Source: Arthrobacter sp.
GTDB taxonomy: Bacteria > Actinomycetota > Actinomycetes > Actinomycetales > Micrococcaceae
DNA length: 6,197 bases
Assembly (NCBI GenBank): GCA_025464925.1
Contig: JAODMS010000087.1
Coordinates: forward strand, 1-6,197
Direction: 5' to 3'
Both the position numbers and the translations under genes were made by a program. Below, piece after piece: positions 1 through 4,604 of the stretch (the stretch's first letter is position 1; every line of letters begins with the position of its first letter). Under the pieces are notes generated by a model. That model ran no database searches and was not told the origin of the DNA. It saw only the letters and a list, made by a program, of their open reading frames with translations.

Positions 1-1
1 G

Positions 2-916
2 CGGACAGCACGGACCTCGGCAATGAAGGCGCGCACAATCGCCATCAACCAAATCCGGAGCCTGCTCGTCTCCGCACCGGAAACGATCCGATCGAAGTAC
101 CGCGGCCTCCCGACATCAGCGATGATCACCGCGCTTGCCCGTTCGCGGCCCTCCGGGCACCCCGCAGAAACCGGATACATCACCGCGTTGACATTGAAAA
201 CGCTGGCTTTGCGGTATCAATCCCTGCGATCCGAAATCGCGTCTACCGATGCGCTCCTGCAGGAAATCCTCGACTCATACGCGCCGCTGCTGACCGAACT
301 GGCAGGCGTAGGCGTTGAAGTCGCCACCCAACTCCTGGTCACAGTCGGGGACAATCCCGAACGGATCAACAATGAAGCGCAGTTCGCCGCCCTCACCGGC
401 ACCGCACCCGTGCCCGCATCATCGGGCAAAACCCACCGCCACAGACTCAGCAAAGGCGGTGACCGCCAGGCCAGCAGCGCCCTCCACCACGTTGTCCTCT
501 CCCGCATGCAATCAGACCACCGGACCCAGGACTACGTTGCCAAACGCACGGCCGACGGCAAGAGCAAAAGAGAAACCATGCGCTGCCTCAAACGCTACGT
601 CGCCCGGGAAATCTACCGCCAAATATTCAGCCCTGTCGCGGCACCTGACATCACCGACCTCCGGCCCCTCAGGCAGCAGCTCGGCGTCACGTTGCAGCAA
701 GCCGGCGAACAACTCAACCAGTGGCCCTCCAACCTCTCCCGCATAGAACGAGGGATCGCCAGAAACGACCACGTCGCCCAAAGGTACCGACAATGGCTCA
801 CCCAACAGCACCTGTCCACAACCGGGGACAATTCCCACGGGTTATCCACCGCTACCACCGCCGAGGAAGCTACCCCAACGGCTCCCAAAAAACCAGCCGT
901 GGACAACCCGAATTGA
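2..916 (+). CDS. IS110-family transposase, C-terminal part (5' end outside window)
   Basis: This is the DNA-cutting and rejoining enzyme of an IS110-type insertion sequence. The reading frame is open to the left edge, reading RTARTSA before the ATG at 23, and that stretch continues typical IS110 sequence, so the ATG at 23 is an internal Met and the true start lies outside. Numbering from that Met, residues 1-85 form the helical linker. Residues 89-160 are the C-terminal Transposase_20-type domain: LAGVGVEVATQLL is helix-hairpin-helix-like, followed by the ALTGTAPVPASSGK and RLSKGGDRQASSALHH motifs. Ser134 of the SSG motif is the best candidate for the serine nucleophile known from this family. 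The RuvC-like DEDD domain is not in the window. Residues 213-258 form an XRE-like helix-turn-helix (LRQQLGVTLQQAGEQL...SRIERG). A low-complexity tail ends the protein. The family call is secure; completeness and activity cannot be judged. Confidence 0.9.
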   Translation, partial: RTARTSAMKARTIAINQIRSLLVSAPETIRSKYRGLPTSAMITALARSRPSGHPAETGYITALTLKTLALRYQSLRSEIASTDALLQEILDSYAPLLTELAGVGVEVATQLLVTVGDNPERINNEAQFAALTGTAPVPASSGKTHRHRLSKGGDRQASSALHHVVLSRMQSDHRTQDYVAKRTADGKSKRETMRCLKRYVAREIYRQIFSPVAAPDITDLRPLRQQLGVTLQQAGEQLNQWPSNLSRIERGIARNDHVAQRYRQWLTQQHLSTTGDNSHGLSTATTAEEATPTAPKKPAVDNPN

Positions 917-932
917 CCCCAACCGTGGACAG
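812..932 (+). other. Long imperfect inverted repeat / candidate structured RNA at the IS110 3' end
   Basis: Three nested arm pairs share one axis: 812-819 with 925-932 (8 of 8 pairs), 824-834 with 910-920 (10 of 11), and 839-853 with 895-909 (13 of 15). A further apical stem is possible, 865-870 with 881-885 around a one-base bulge, with a 10-base loop. The transposase stop codon (914-916) lies inside the right arm. No T-tract follows, so this is not a classic intrinsic terminator. IS110 elements are known to encode a guide (bridge) RNA in their non-coding ends and to lack ordinary terminal inverted repeats. This hairpin could be part of such an RNA, a subterminal recombination structure, or a translation/transcription control element. 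The pairing is seen directly; the function is inferred. Confidence 0.6.
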
Positions 933-958
933 CTCAAAGTCACCTTGAGTTGCCTCAA
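933..958 (+). repeat. CTCAA/TTGAG/CTCAA mutually exclusive small hairpins, probable IS right-end region
   Basis: Directly after the long hairpin, CTCAA (933-937) can pair with TTGAG (945-949), and the same TTGAG can instead pair with CTCAA (954-958). The stretch from 917 to 987 holds no gene and must contain the right boundary of the IS element if the element is intact. IS110 elements leave no reliable target duplication, so the edge cannot be placed from this one copy. Confidence 0.35.
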
Positions 959-975
959 CGCTGGTCGCCGCCTGC

Positions 976-981
976 AATACT
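976..981 (+). promoter_or_regulatory. Putative -10 element for a leaderless SRPBCC gene
   Basis: AATACT at 976-981, preceded by TG at 973-974, places the expected start of transcription on or next to the ATG at 988. No Shine-Dalgarno precedes that ATG. A leaderless mRNA, common in actinomycetes, fits. A -35 is weak: TTGCCT at 950-955 has a 20-base spacer. The promoter may lie at the junction with the IS element, so an IS-derived promoter is possible. Confidence 0.35.
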
Positions 982-987
982 CTGACC

Positions 988-1443
988 ATGGCCGTTTACT
1001 TTGAGTGCACAACGCGGACAAGCACGCCTAAATCCGAGTTGTTTGACCGTGCCCGGAACATTGAGACCCACAAAGATTCAATGGCAAAGTCTCGTGAAGA
1101 AGCGGTTGGAGGCAGGACGTCTGGCCTGATCACCTTGGGCGAGGAAGTCACCTGGCGAGCGTGGCACTTCGGTGTTCCGCTGCAAATGACGAGCCGCATC
1201 ACCGAAATGCAACCGCCTGACTATTTCGTCGATGAGCAGGTCAAGGGCCCGTTCCGGCGGTTTCGGCACATCCATGAGTTCAGCCAGGATTCCACCGGCA
1301 CCACTATGGTCGATCGGATCGAGTTTGCAGCACCGTTCGGCCCCCTCGGGCGCCTAGTCGAGAAGCTGTTGCTGGCCCGCTACCTCCGGAATCTAATCGA
1401 GACGCGGAACCGACACCTAGCCGGGGATCCCACTCCCGGCTAA
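988..1443 (+). CDS. SRPBCC-fold ligand-binding protein (COG4276-like)
   Basis: This is a complete 151-residue protein of the START/SRPBCC superfamily, the helix-grip fold that binds hydrophobic ligands. It resembles the subgroup of small stand-alone proteins annotated as ligand-binding SRPBCC or cyclase-like. Typical marks, in order, are an N-terminal strand with TTRTSTPKSELFDRARNIETH, the conserved GLITLGEEVTWRAWHFGVPLQMTSRI core, FVDEQVKGPFRRFRHIHEF, and the C-terminal helix APFGPLGRLVEKLLLARYLRNLIETRN. The length suits the family. The ATG at 988 lacks a Shine-Dalgarno and is probably leaderless. It follows the IS110 gene by 71 bases and precedes a hypothetical gene in the same direction by 53 bases. 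No substrate or pathway can be named from the sequence; it appears cytoplasmic, with no signal peptide. Confidence 0.85.
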   Translation: MAVYFECTTRTSTPKSELFDRARNIETHKDSMAKSREEAVGGRTSGLITLGEEVTWRAWHFGVPLQMTSRITEMQPPDYFVDEQVKGPFRRFRHIHEFSQDSTGTTMVDRIEFAAPFGPLGRLVEKLLLARYLRNLIETRNRHLAGDPTPG

Positions 1444-1485
1444 GGCCCTTATCGGAAAAACACCACGCGATGAGACACAATCACC

Positions 1486-1491
1486 AGGAGG
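1486..1491 (+). promoter_or_regulatory. Shine-Dalgarno AGGAGG deciding the start at 1497
   Basis: A perfect AGGAGG lies five bases before the ATG at 1497. A start-like codon at 1470, upstream in the same frame, has no such site, so the downstream ATG is preferred. Confidence 0.75.
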
Positions 1492-1496
1492 ATTTC

Positions 1497-1937
1497 ATGT
1501 GGGATCTTGTCCTGATAGCTGAGCCAACCGATCGATGGGCTGAGTTGGAAGAGACGGGTTGGGACGCATTGATTGCTTGGGCCGCCGGACCTCAAAATCT
1601 GCGGAGGGTTCTGAACTCAGATGTGGGCCGCACCGTTTCCGTGACCTGCACTCGAGGCGAGGTGACCGAACAGTTCGAAGAACCCTTCACAGAAGACGAC
1701 CGCCGCATTGTGGACGATTCCGTAGATGAATATCTAGCTGATGCAGGAATCCCATCGAGGCCACGAGGCTACCGCTGGTTTATACGCGTGCCGGACGCCT
1801 ACGGCTCCGCCCGGACCTTTCGCGATGACGTCCATAAGGCCATCAACGAGGCTTACGTGCCGACAGCAGTCCACCCCGCCAACTGGCGCCCCGTGATCGA
1901 AAGGGTCATAGCAGCCGTCTATTCACTTCCGAGATGA
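1497..1937 (+). CDS. Hypothetical acidic protein
   Basis: This is a 146-residue protein beginning MWDLVLIAEP, with a strong Shine-Dalgarno, so it is very likely a real gene. I do not recognise the family. It is rich in Asp, Glu and Trp, with an acidic middle (EEPFTEDDRRIVDDSVDEYL) and a C-terminal region containing YRWFIRVPDAYGSARTFRDDVHKAINEAY. It has no signal peptide, no membrane segment and a single cysteine, so a soluble cytoplasmic protein is likely. Codon use is somewhat less GC-rich than that of the symporter at the right edge. It may share a transcript with the SRPBCC gene upstream, but the gap of 53 bases and its own strong ribosome-binding site leave that open. Stand-alone small acidic proteins near IS elements are sometimes immunity proteins; nothing here proves that. 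Confidence 0.7.
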   Translation: MWDLVLIAEPTDRWAELEETGWDALIAWAAGPQNLRRVLNSDVGRTVSVTCTRGEVTEQFEEPFTEDDRRIVDDSVDEYLADAGIPSRPRGYRWFIRVPDAYGSARTFRDDVHKAINEAYVPTAVHPANWRPVIERVIAAVYSLPR

Positions 1938-2011
1938 TGCAGCCAAACCCCTAAGCTCTGCTGAGCGAGGCCAGGACCCCCAGAGGCCGACTTGACGACT
2001 ATAGGAGCATC

Positions 2012-2059
2012 ATGGGCACGGCAAAAGCCCAATCGCTCCGCTGCTTTTCCCGCACCCAT
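2012..2059 (+). other. Imperfect hairpin in the gene-poor region
   Basis: Pairing runs 2012-2016 with 2055-2059, 2019-2021 with 2050-2052, and 2023-2028 with 2043-2048. These give 14 pairs interrupted by a 2x2 internal loop and one C/C mismatch, with a 14-base loop. It covers the start codon of a possible small ORF and may be part of an untranslated RNA ending at the terminator at 2205-2244. Confidence 0.4.
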
Positions 2060-2134
2060 CCGGACGACGGGACCCACCTGACCGGCTGCACACCACCGCC
2101 AGGTCACCACGGGCGCGCACCTCACCAACAGTGA
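2012..2134 (+). CDS. Possible 40-residue small ORF
   Basis: The ATG at 2012 has AGGAG at 2003-2007, four bases upstream, and reads 40 codons to the TGA at 2132. The peptide (MGTAKAQSLRCFSRTHPDD...) is rich in His, Pro and Gly, resembles nothing I know and has no signal or membrane segment. Its start codon is buried in the hairpin at 2012-2059. The good ribosome-binding site is the only support, and an untranslated RNA is as likely. Confidence 0.2.
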   Translation: MGTAKAQSLRCFSRTHPDDGTHLTGCTPPPGHHGRAPHQQ

Positions 2135-2162
2135 CCGGCACTCCCGCACAGCCTCCAACCGC

Positions 2163-2182
2163 GCCGGTACAGCACGACCGGC
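2163..2182 (+). other. Small GC-rich hairpin
   Basis: GCCGGT (2163-2168) pairs with ACCGGC (2177-2182) around an eight-base loop. The motif GACCGGC occurs three times between about 2078 and 2182, so this stretch has repeated pairing options. It stands 22 bases before the terminator stem. Confidence 0.35.
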
Positions 2183-2204
2183 TGCCTCCCCCACGGACCA
2201 AGAC

Positions 2205-2244
2205 AGCCGGCCCCGACTCACCACGAGACGGGGCCGGCTTTTCT
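2205..2244 (+). terminator. Strong intrinsic terminator, plus strand
   Basis: A perfect 11-bp stem joins 2205-2215 (AGCCGGCCCCG) with 2229-2239. A short inner CTC/GAG pair is possible, and TTTTCT follows on the plus strand. It can end transcription of the 988-1937 genes or of an RNA made from the 1990-2204 region. It sits 268 bases after the last confident plus-strand stop codon. Confidence 0.85.
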
Positions 2245-2292
2245 CAGCTCCGGACGACAAGGGCCAACGCGACCATCCGCACCGGGCCGCAC

Positions 2293-2324
2293 GAGTGGCC
2301 GTCACCTTCGCGTGACGGCCACTC
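2293..2324 (-). terminator. 13-bp perfect hairpin closing the minus-strand HTH operon
   Basis: GAGTGGCCGTCAC (2293-2305) pairs perfectly with 2312-2324 around a CTTCGC loop. It starts 20 bases beyond the stop of the minus-strand helix-turn-helix gene. No T-run follows on either strand, so it would be a T-less actinomycete-type terminator or an mRNA 3'-end stabiliser. The stem itself is certain. Confidence 0.65.
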
Positions 2325-2344
2325 CAATAAGTGGTTCCAACGGT

Positions 2345-2635
2345 TCAGTTTCCGGCGGGTTCCTCTTCACCGGGCTGGCCGGCCTCAATACGGGCCTTCG
2401 TCTGGGCGTAGGACCGCTCCAGATAGTCAGCTACATCGGCCTCGCTCACCCGCCACACGCGCCTTTCACCGAATTGAACTCCACGGAGTTCCTGGGATGC
2501 AAGCAGGGCGTAAATCGTCGGCATTCCGACGTTCAGGATCTCTTTCACCTGGGCCAGCGTGAGCATCCGCGGAAACTGGATCCCAGGATTCTCCGGATCC
2601 GGGACAACCTCTCCCCCATCAGAGTTGCGTGCCAT
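2345..2635 (-). CDS. Excisionase/MerR-like helix-turn-helix DNA-binding protein
   Basis: This is a 96-residue protein with one winged helix-turn-helix of the excisionase (HTH_17) type. Residues 25-73 read LTLAQVKEILNVGMPTIYALLASQELRGVQFGERRVWRVSEADVADYL, including the wing with W61-R62 and the helix that ends the fold. Acidic N- and C-terminal tails flank it. The ATG at 2635 is preferred over the GTG at 2680 because it starts five bases after the stop of the gene upstream, with GAGGAC as a likely ribosome-binding site. The GTG would overlap that gene and lacks such a site. Its partner upstream is a membrane protein. Members of this fold act as transcription regulators or recombination directionality factors. 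No integrase is in view, so a regulator is the safer reading. Confidence 0.8.
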   Translation of the reverse strand: MARNSDGGEVVPDPENPGIQFPRMLTLAQVKEILNVGMPTIYALLASQELRGVQFGERRVWRVSEADVADYLERSYAQTKARIEAGQPGEEEPAGN

Positions 2636-2640
2636 CGCGG

Positions 2641-3099
2641 TCAGTCCTCGTTCCGGTTTTGCAGCTCGTTTTTGGTCCACTGTCCGCGGCGGGGTACACC
2701 GCCGGTGACGTCACCCGGGTCCGATGCGGTGCCGAGCCAGCGCTGCCATTTGCCGGGATATCCCCCGGGCCGTGGTCCCAGGACGCGAACCATTTTCATG
2801 TACCAGCGGTGCGCTAAGTACAGCACGACGATGATGAGGACGAACAAGACGGCCAGGACGATGATGGCCTGATCTTTCGCTGCCTGATACTCGTAGTACC
2901 CGGGCTGGCCGTACGCCATCTCACCTGACATCAAAAGAGTCACAACGTCAAAAAAGTGCTGAAGAGTGATGAAGAAAGGACCCGAAAGCAAAACCATGAC
3001 CGGCAACACCACCGCGAAGTACTTCAACTGCACTCTCGTGCACTGCTTGTCCCAAGCCGCAGCTTGTTCCTCCAGGTCCCTCGTTGTCGTCTGCGTCAT
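2641..3099 (-). CDS. Two-helix membrane protein of unknown function
   Basis: This is a 152-residue protein with two membrane segments, about residues 27-49 (YFAVVLPVMVLLSGPFFITLQ) and 77-97 (DQAIIVLAVLFVLIIVVLYLA). A Gly/Tyr-rich loop lies between them, and the basic C-terminal tail (RVLGPRPGGYPGKWQRW...) should lie in the cytoplasm with the charged N-terminus. I do not recognise the family. The ATG at 3099 is preferred because GGGGGA stands four bases before it; an in-frame ATG at 3123 adds eight residues but has no clear site. It is tightly coupled to the helix-turn-helix gene downstream, five bases apart, so the two form an operon. This could be a membrane sensor paired with a DNA-binding partner, but that is inference. 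Confidence 0.75.
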   Translation of the reverse strand: MTQTTTRDLEEQAAAWDKQCTRVQLKYFAVVLPVMVLLSGPFFITLQHFFDVVTLLMSGEMAYGQPGYYEYQAAKDQAIIVLAVLFVLIIVVLYLAHRWYMKMVRVLGPRPGGYPGKWQRWLGTASDPGDVTGGVPRRGQWTKNELQNRNED

Positions 3100-3132
3100 C
3101 CGGTCCCCCAATTCCTGTCCCATCTGGTGTGC

Positions 3133-3140
3133 ATAGCCTA
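3133..3140 (-). promoter_or_regulatory. Weak candidate -10 for the membrane/HTH operon
   Basis: Read on the minus strand, TAGGCTAT lies 10 bases before the ATG at 3123 and 34 before that at 3099. No good -35 is visible at the right distance. It would give a short leader ending in the GGGGGA site. Positional evidence only. Confidence 0.2.
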
Positions 3141-3207
3141 CGGCCGCCAGCGGTTCGCAGACCGGACCGTGTTGGCCAGCTGCTGCCTGCCAGACAGCCT
3201 TCCGCTC

Positions 3208-3425
3208 ATGACCGGCAAGTACGTGATCGTGCAGGTCAGGTCTGTGCCCTGCGCCAGCGGCCGGTGGGCGGCCCTGACGGTACGCAGTGTCAAAAGTATG
3301 CCGTGCCCGGTCGCGCCAACGGCGGCCCGGCGCTGGTGAGCATCATCGATACAAACCTGCGACGCAGAGCCGCACCCGCGCCCAGCAACAACGTTCCCGA
3401 CACCTGCGGCCGGTCACTGCTCTGA
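3208..3425 (+). pseudogene. Possible frameshifted gene remnant
   Basis: From the ATG at 3208 the plus strand reads MTGKYVIVQVRSVPCASGRW with almost every codon ending in G or C. From about 3260 that pattern moves to the next frame, which reads PVGGPDGTQCQKYAVPGR and runs on through LVSIIDTNLRRR to a TGA at 3423-3425. Joining the two frames would give one peptide of about 70 residues. There is no ribosome-binding site and I recognise no family. The region 3124-3523 holds nothing else I can support, so this is either a decayed gene or chance coding bias. Confidence 0.25.
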
Positions 3426-3523
3426 GCGTGCCCCCGAATGTCCACCCCCCTGCTTCCATCCCGCCGCAGGGCGCCGAACGCGGCCGCAAACCGTCGTTTT
3501 GATGTTCAGGCTTGAGGCCACGC

Positions 3524-3964
3524 TTATGAAGCGTTACGTCGTGGGATCGGCGGGCCCGGAACGGCTGGCGCCGTCTCCGGTAGGCAGAATCTCAGCGTAT
3601 CGCCCCAAAATCCGTTGTTGATGCAGTAGAGCGGCACCTCCTCGTCACCGACGTGGAGCGTGGGCTTCTTCATACCGTATTTGGATTGATTGAAGGTCAA
3701 CTCAACGGTGCCATCGGGTGAGGTGCAGCTGTAGGCGACATTCCACGGGCTCGTGTCTTCACACCGATTGAGCTTCCTCGTCACGCCAGCCCTGTCCACG
3801 TACTCCCAGTCTTTGTCCCTATACTCGCCGACCTGAATGGCAGAGTTCGGAGTGGAGCGGGCATCGTCGCGGGTGAATGGCCTCTCATCGCAGCCCGAGG
3901 CCGTCAGCGTAAGCAAGGCCAGCACGGCGAAGCCAATCGTTGTTCCAGCACGATGCAATCCCAT
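3524..3964 (-). CDS. Small secreted lipoprotein of unknown function
   Basis: This is a 146-residue protein with a lipoprotein signal peptide: a short basic start (MGLHRAG), a hydrophobic core (IGFAVLALLTL), then TASGC with the lipid-bearing cysteine at 25. Ala at -3 is less usual than Leu, but the arrangement is otherwise typical. The mature part has four more cysteines (68, 80, 114, 127), enough for two disulfide bonds, and a probable small beta-rich domain (SYSC-like strand, DGTVELTFNQSKYGMKKPTLHVGDEEVPLYC). The tail is Pro-rich. The ATG at 3964 is preferred because GGGGGTGG lies five bases upstream; the frame stays open to 4135, but those residues do not resemble a signal peptide. I do not recognise the family. 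It should be anchored outside the cytoplasmic membrane. Confidence 0.75.
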   Translation of the reverse strand: MGLHRAGTTIGFAVLALLTLTASGCDERPFTRDDARSTPNSAIQVGEYRDKDWEYVDRAGVTRKLNRCEDTSPWNVAYSCTSPDGTVELTFNQSKYGMKKPTLHVGDEEVPLYCINNGFWGDTLRFCLPETAPAVPGPPIPRRNAS

Positions 3965-4015
3965 CCGGGCCACCCCCAATTCCCACCCACGCCGGACGGC
4001 CCGAGCAGCCCCAAC

Positions 4016-4021
4016 ATTATC
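4016..4021 (-). promoter_or_regulatory. Putative -10 (GATAAT) for the lipoprotein gene
   Basis: Read on the minus strand, GATAAT matches the -10 consensus at five of six positions and would start transcription about 45 bases before the ATG at 3964. No clear -35 is found 16-18 bases upstream. The gap 3965-4238 holds no other gene I can support. Confidence 0.3.
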
Positions 4022-4193
4022 CTGTCGCCGCCTGGTGTCGCCCTGCACCAGCCTGAACATCCACCTCAAACGGGTCGTTTCTGACAGGTATCCCTGAGAG
4101 GATGCTGCGGTGTCGGGCCCAATCGAAAACGCCACGTCATGGCGACTGGGGATCGTTCACCATCGGCTCTTCTTGATTGGTTGCGATTGCGTG

Positions 4194-4217
4194 TAGGACT
4201 CGGGAAGCTTGGTCCTA
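4194..4217 (-). terminator. Weak hairpin after the two-gene membrane operon
   Basis: TAGGAC (4194-4199) pairs with GTCCTA (4212-4217) around a 12-base loop, beginning 22 bases past the stop of the minus-strand gene ending at 4239. There is no T-tract, so termination is only suggested by position. Confidence 0.3.
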
Positions 4218-4238
4218 GCCCCGGCAATTCGGAGTGGA

Positions 4239-4604
4239 TCAGGCGATCCCCGCCGGATGCTCTTTTCGACCGCGATACACGACCATCATTTCCCAGATGA
4301 GGTAAACGGCCGCCAGGGCCATCAGCACGGCACCGAACAGAGTTGCCCACCGCGCACTTGCCTCTCCAACCGTGATGAACACGTATATCCCGAGGCAGAG
4401 CATTGGTAACAGGAACAGCAGCCCGGGCAGGTTCTGCCACCACCGTGTACTCCCGTTCGGTGGGCCTCCCAACTCCACTTTGGTGTAGCTGTGCAGCATC
4501 CCGTGCTCGGTCAAATACAAAACCCGTTGCTCACCGCGGGCAAGAGCCGCTTCATGCTCGGCGTGCACCGCATCATCGTGTTCCTGGTGGCTGCTGACTG
4601 TCAT
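4239..4604 (-). CDS. Two-helix membrane protein of unknown function
   Basis: This is a 121-residue protein with a His/Glu-rich soluble N-terminus (residues 1-55, SSHQEHDDAVHAEHEAALARGEQ) followed by two membrane segments, about 59-79 (LPGLLFLLPMLCLGIYVFITV) and 86-110 (WATLFGAVLMALAAVYLIWEMMVVY). A short basic tail ends it. The start at 4604 is supported by GGGGGAAG just upstream and by a four-base ATGA overlap with the stop of the gene before it, the hallmark of translational coupling. I do not recognise the family. The two-helix layout recalls the 2641-3099 protein, but I see no sequence similarity between them. The clustered His and acidic residues could bind metal, which is speculation. 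Confidence 0.75.
   Translation of the reverse strand: MTVSSHQEHDDAVHAEHEAALARGEQRVLYLTEHGMLHSYTKVELGGPPNGSTRWWQNLPGLLFLLPMLCLGIYVFITVGEASARWATLFGAVLMALAAVYLIWEMMVVYRGRKEHPAGIA

Noticed and set aside
812..932. Replication origin based on the DnaA-box-like nonamers
   Set aside because: There is no AT-rich unwinding region, no dnaA/dnaN or plasmid rep gene, and the motifs are inside the transposase coding end and explained largely by the hairpin arms.
1919..2305. 128-codon open frame on the minus strand in the gene-poor region
   Set aside because: It is Arg/Trp/Cys-rich without domain character, runs through the terminator stem at 2205-2239, and has no ribosome-binding site.
2131..2872. Two overlapping plus-strand open frames (2131-2562 and 2312-2872)
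   Set aside because: They lie opposite the HTH and membrane genes, contain low-complexity Arg/Pro/Ser sequence, and have no start signals; they are antisense shadows of GC-rich genes.
3520..3534. ACGCTT/AAGCGT six-pair hairpin over the lipoprotein stop codon as a terminator
   Set aside because: It is short with a three-base loop, overlaps the stop codon itself, and has no T-tract or extension.
3501..4061. GATGTTCAGGC at 3501-3511 and its exact complement at 4051-4061 flanking the lipoprotein gene, like ends of a mobile element
   Set aside because: An 11-base match somewhere in a 6-kb window is expected by chance several times over, and the match does not extend at either end.
4066..4443. 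Minus-strand open frame of 125 codons between the lipoprotein and two-helix membrane protein genes
   Set aside because: It overlaps the well-supported membrane gene in another frame, is Arg/Pro/Ser-rich and lacks a start signal.
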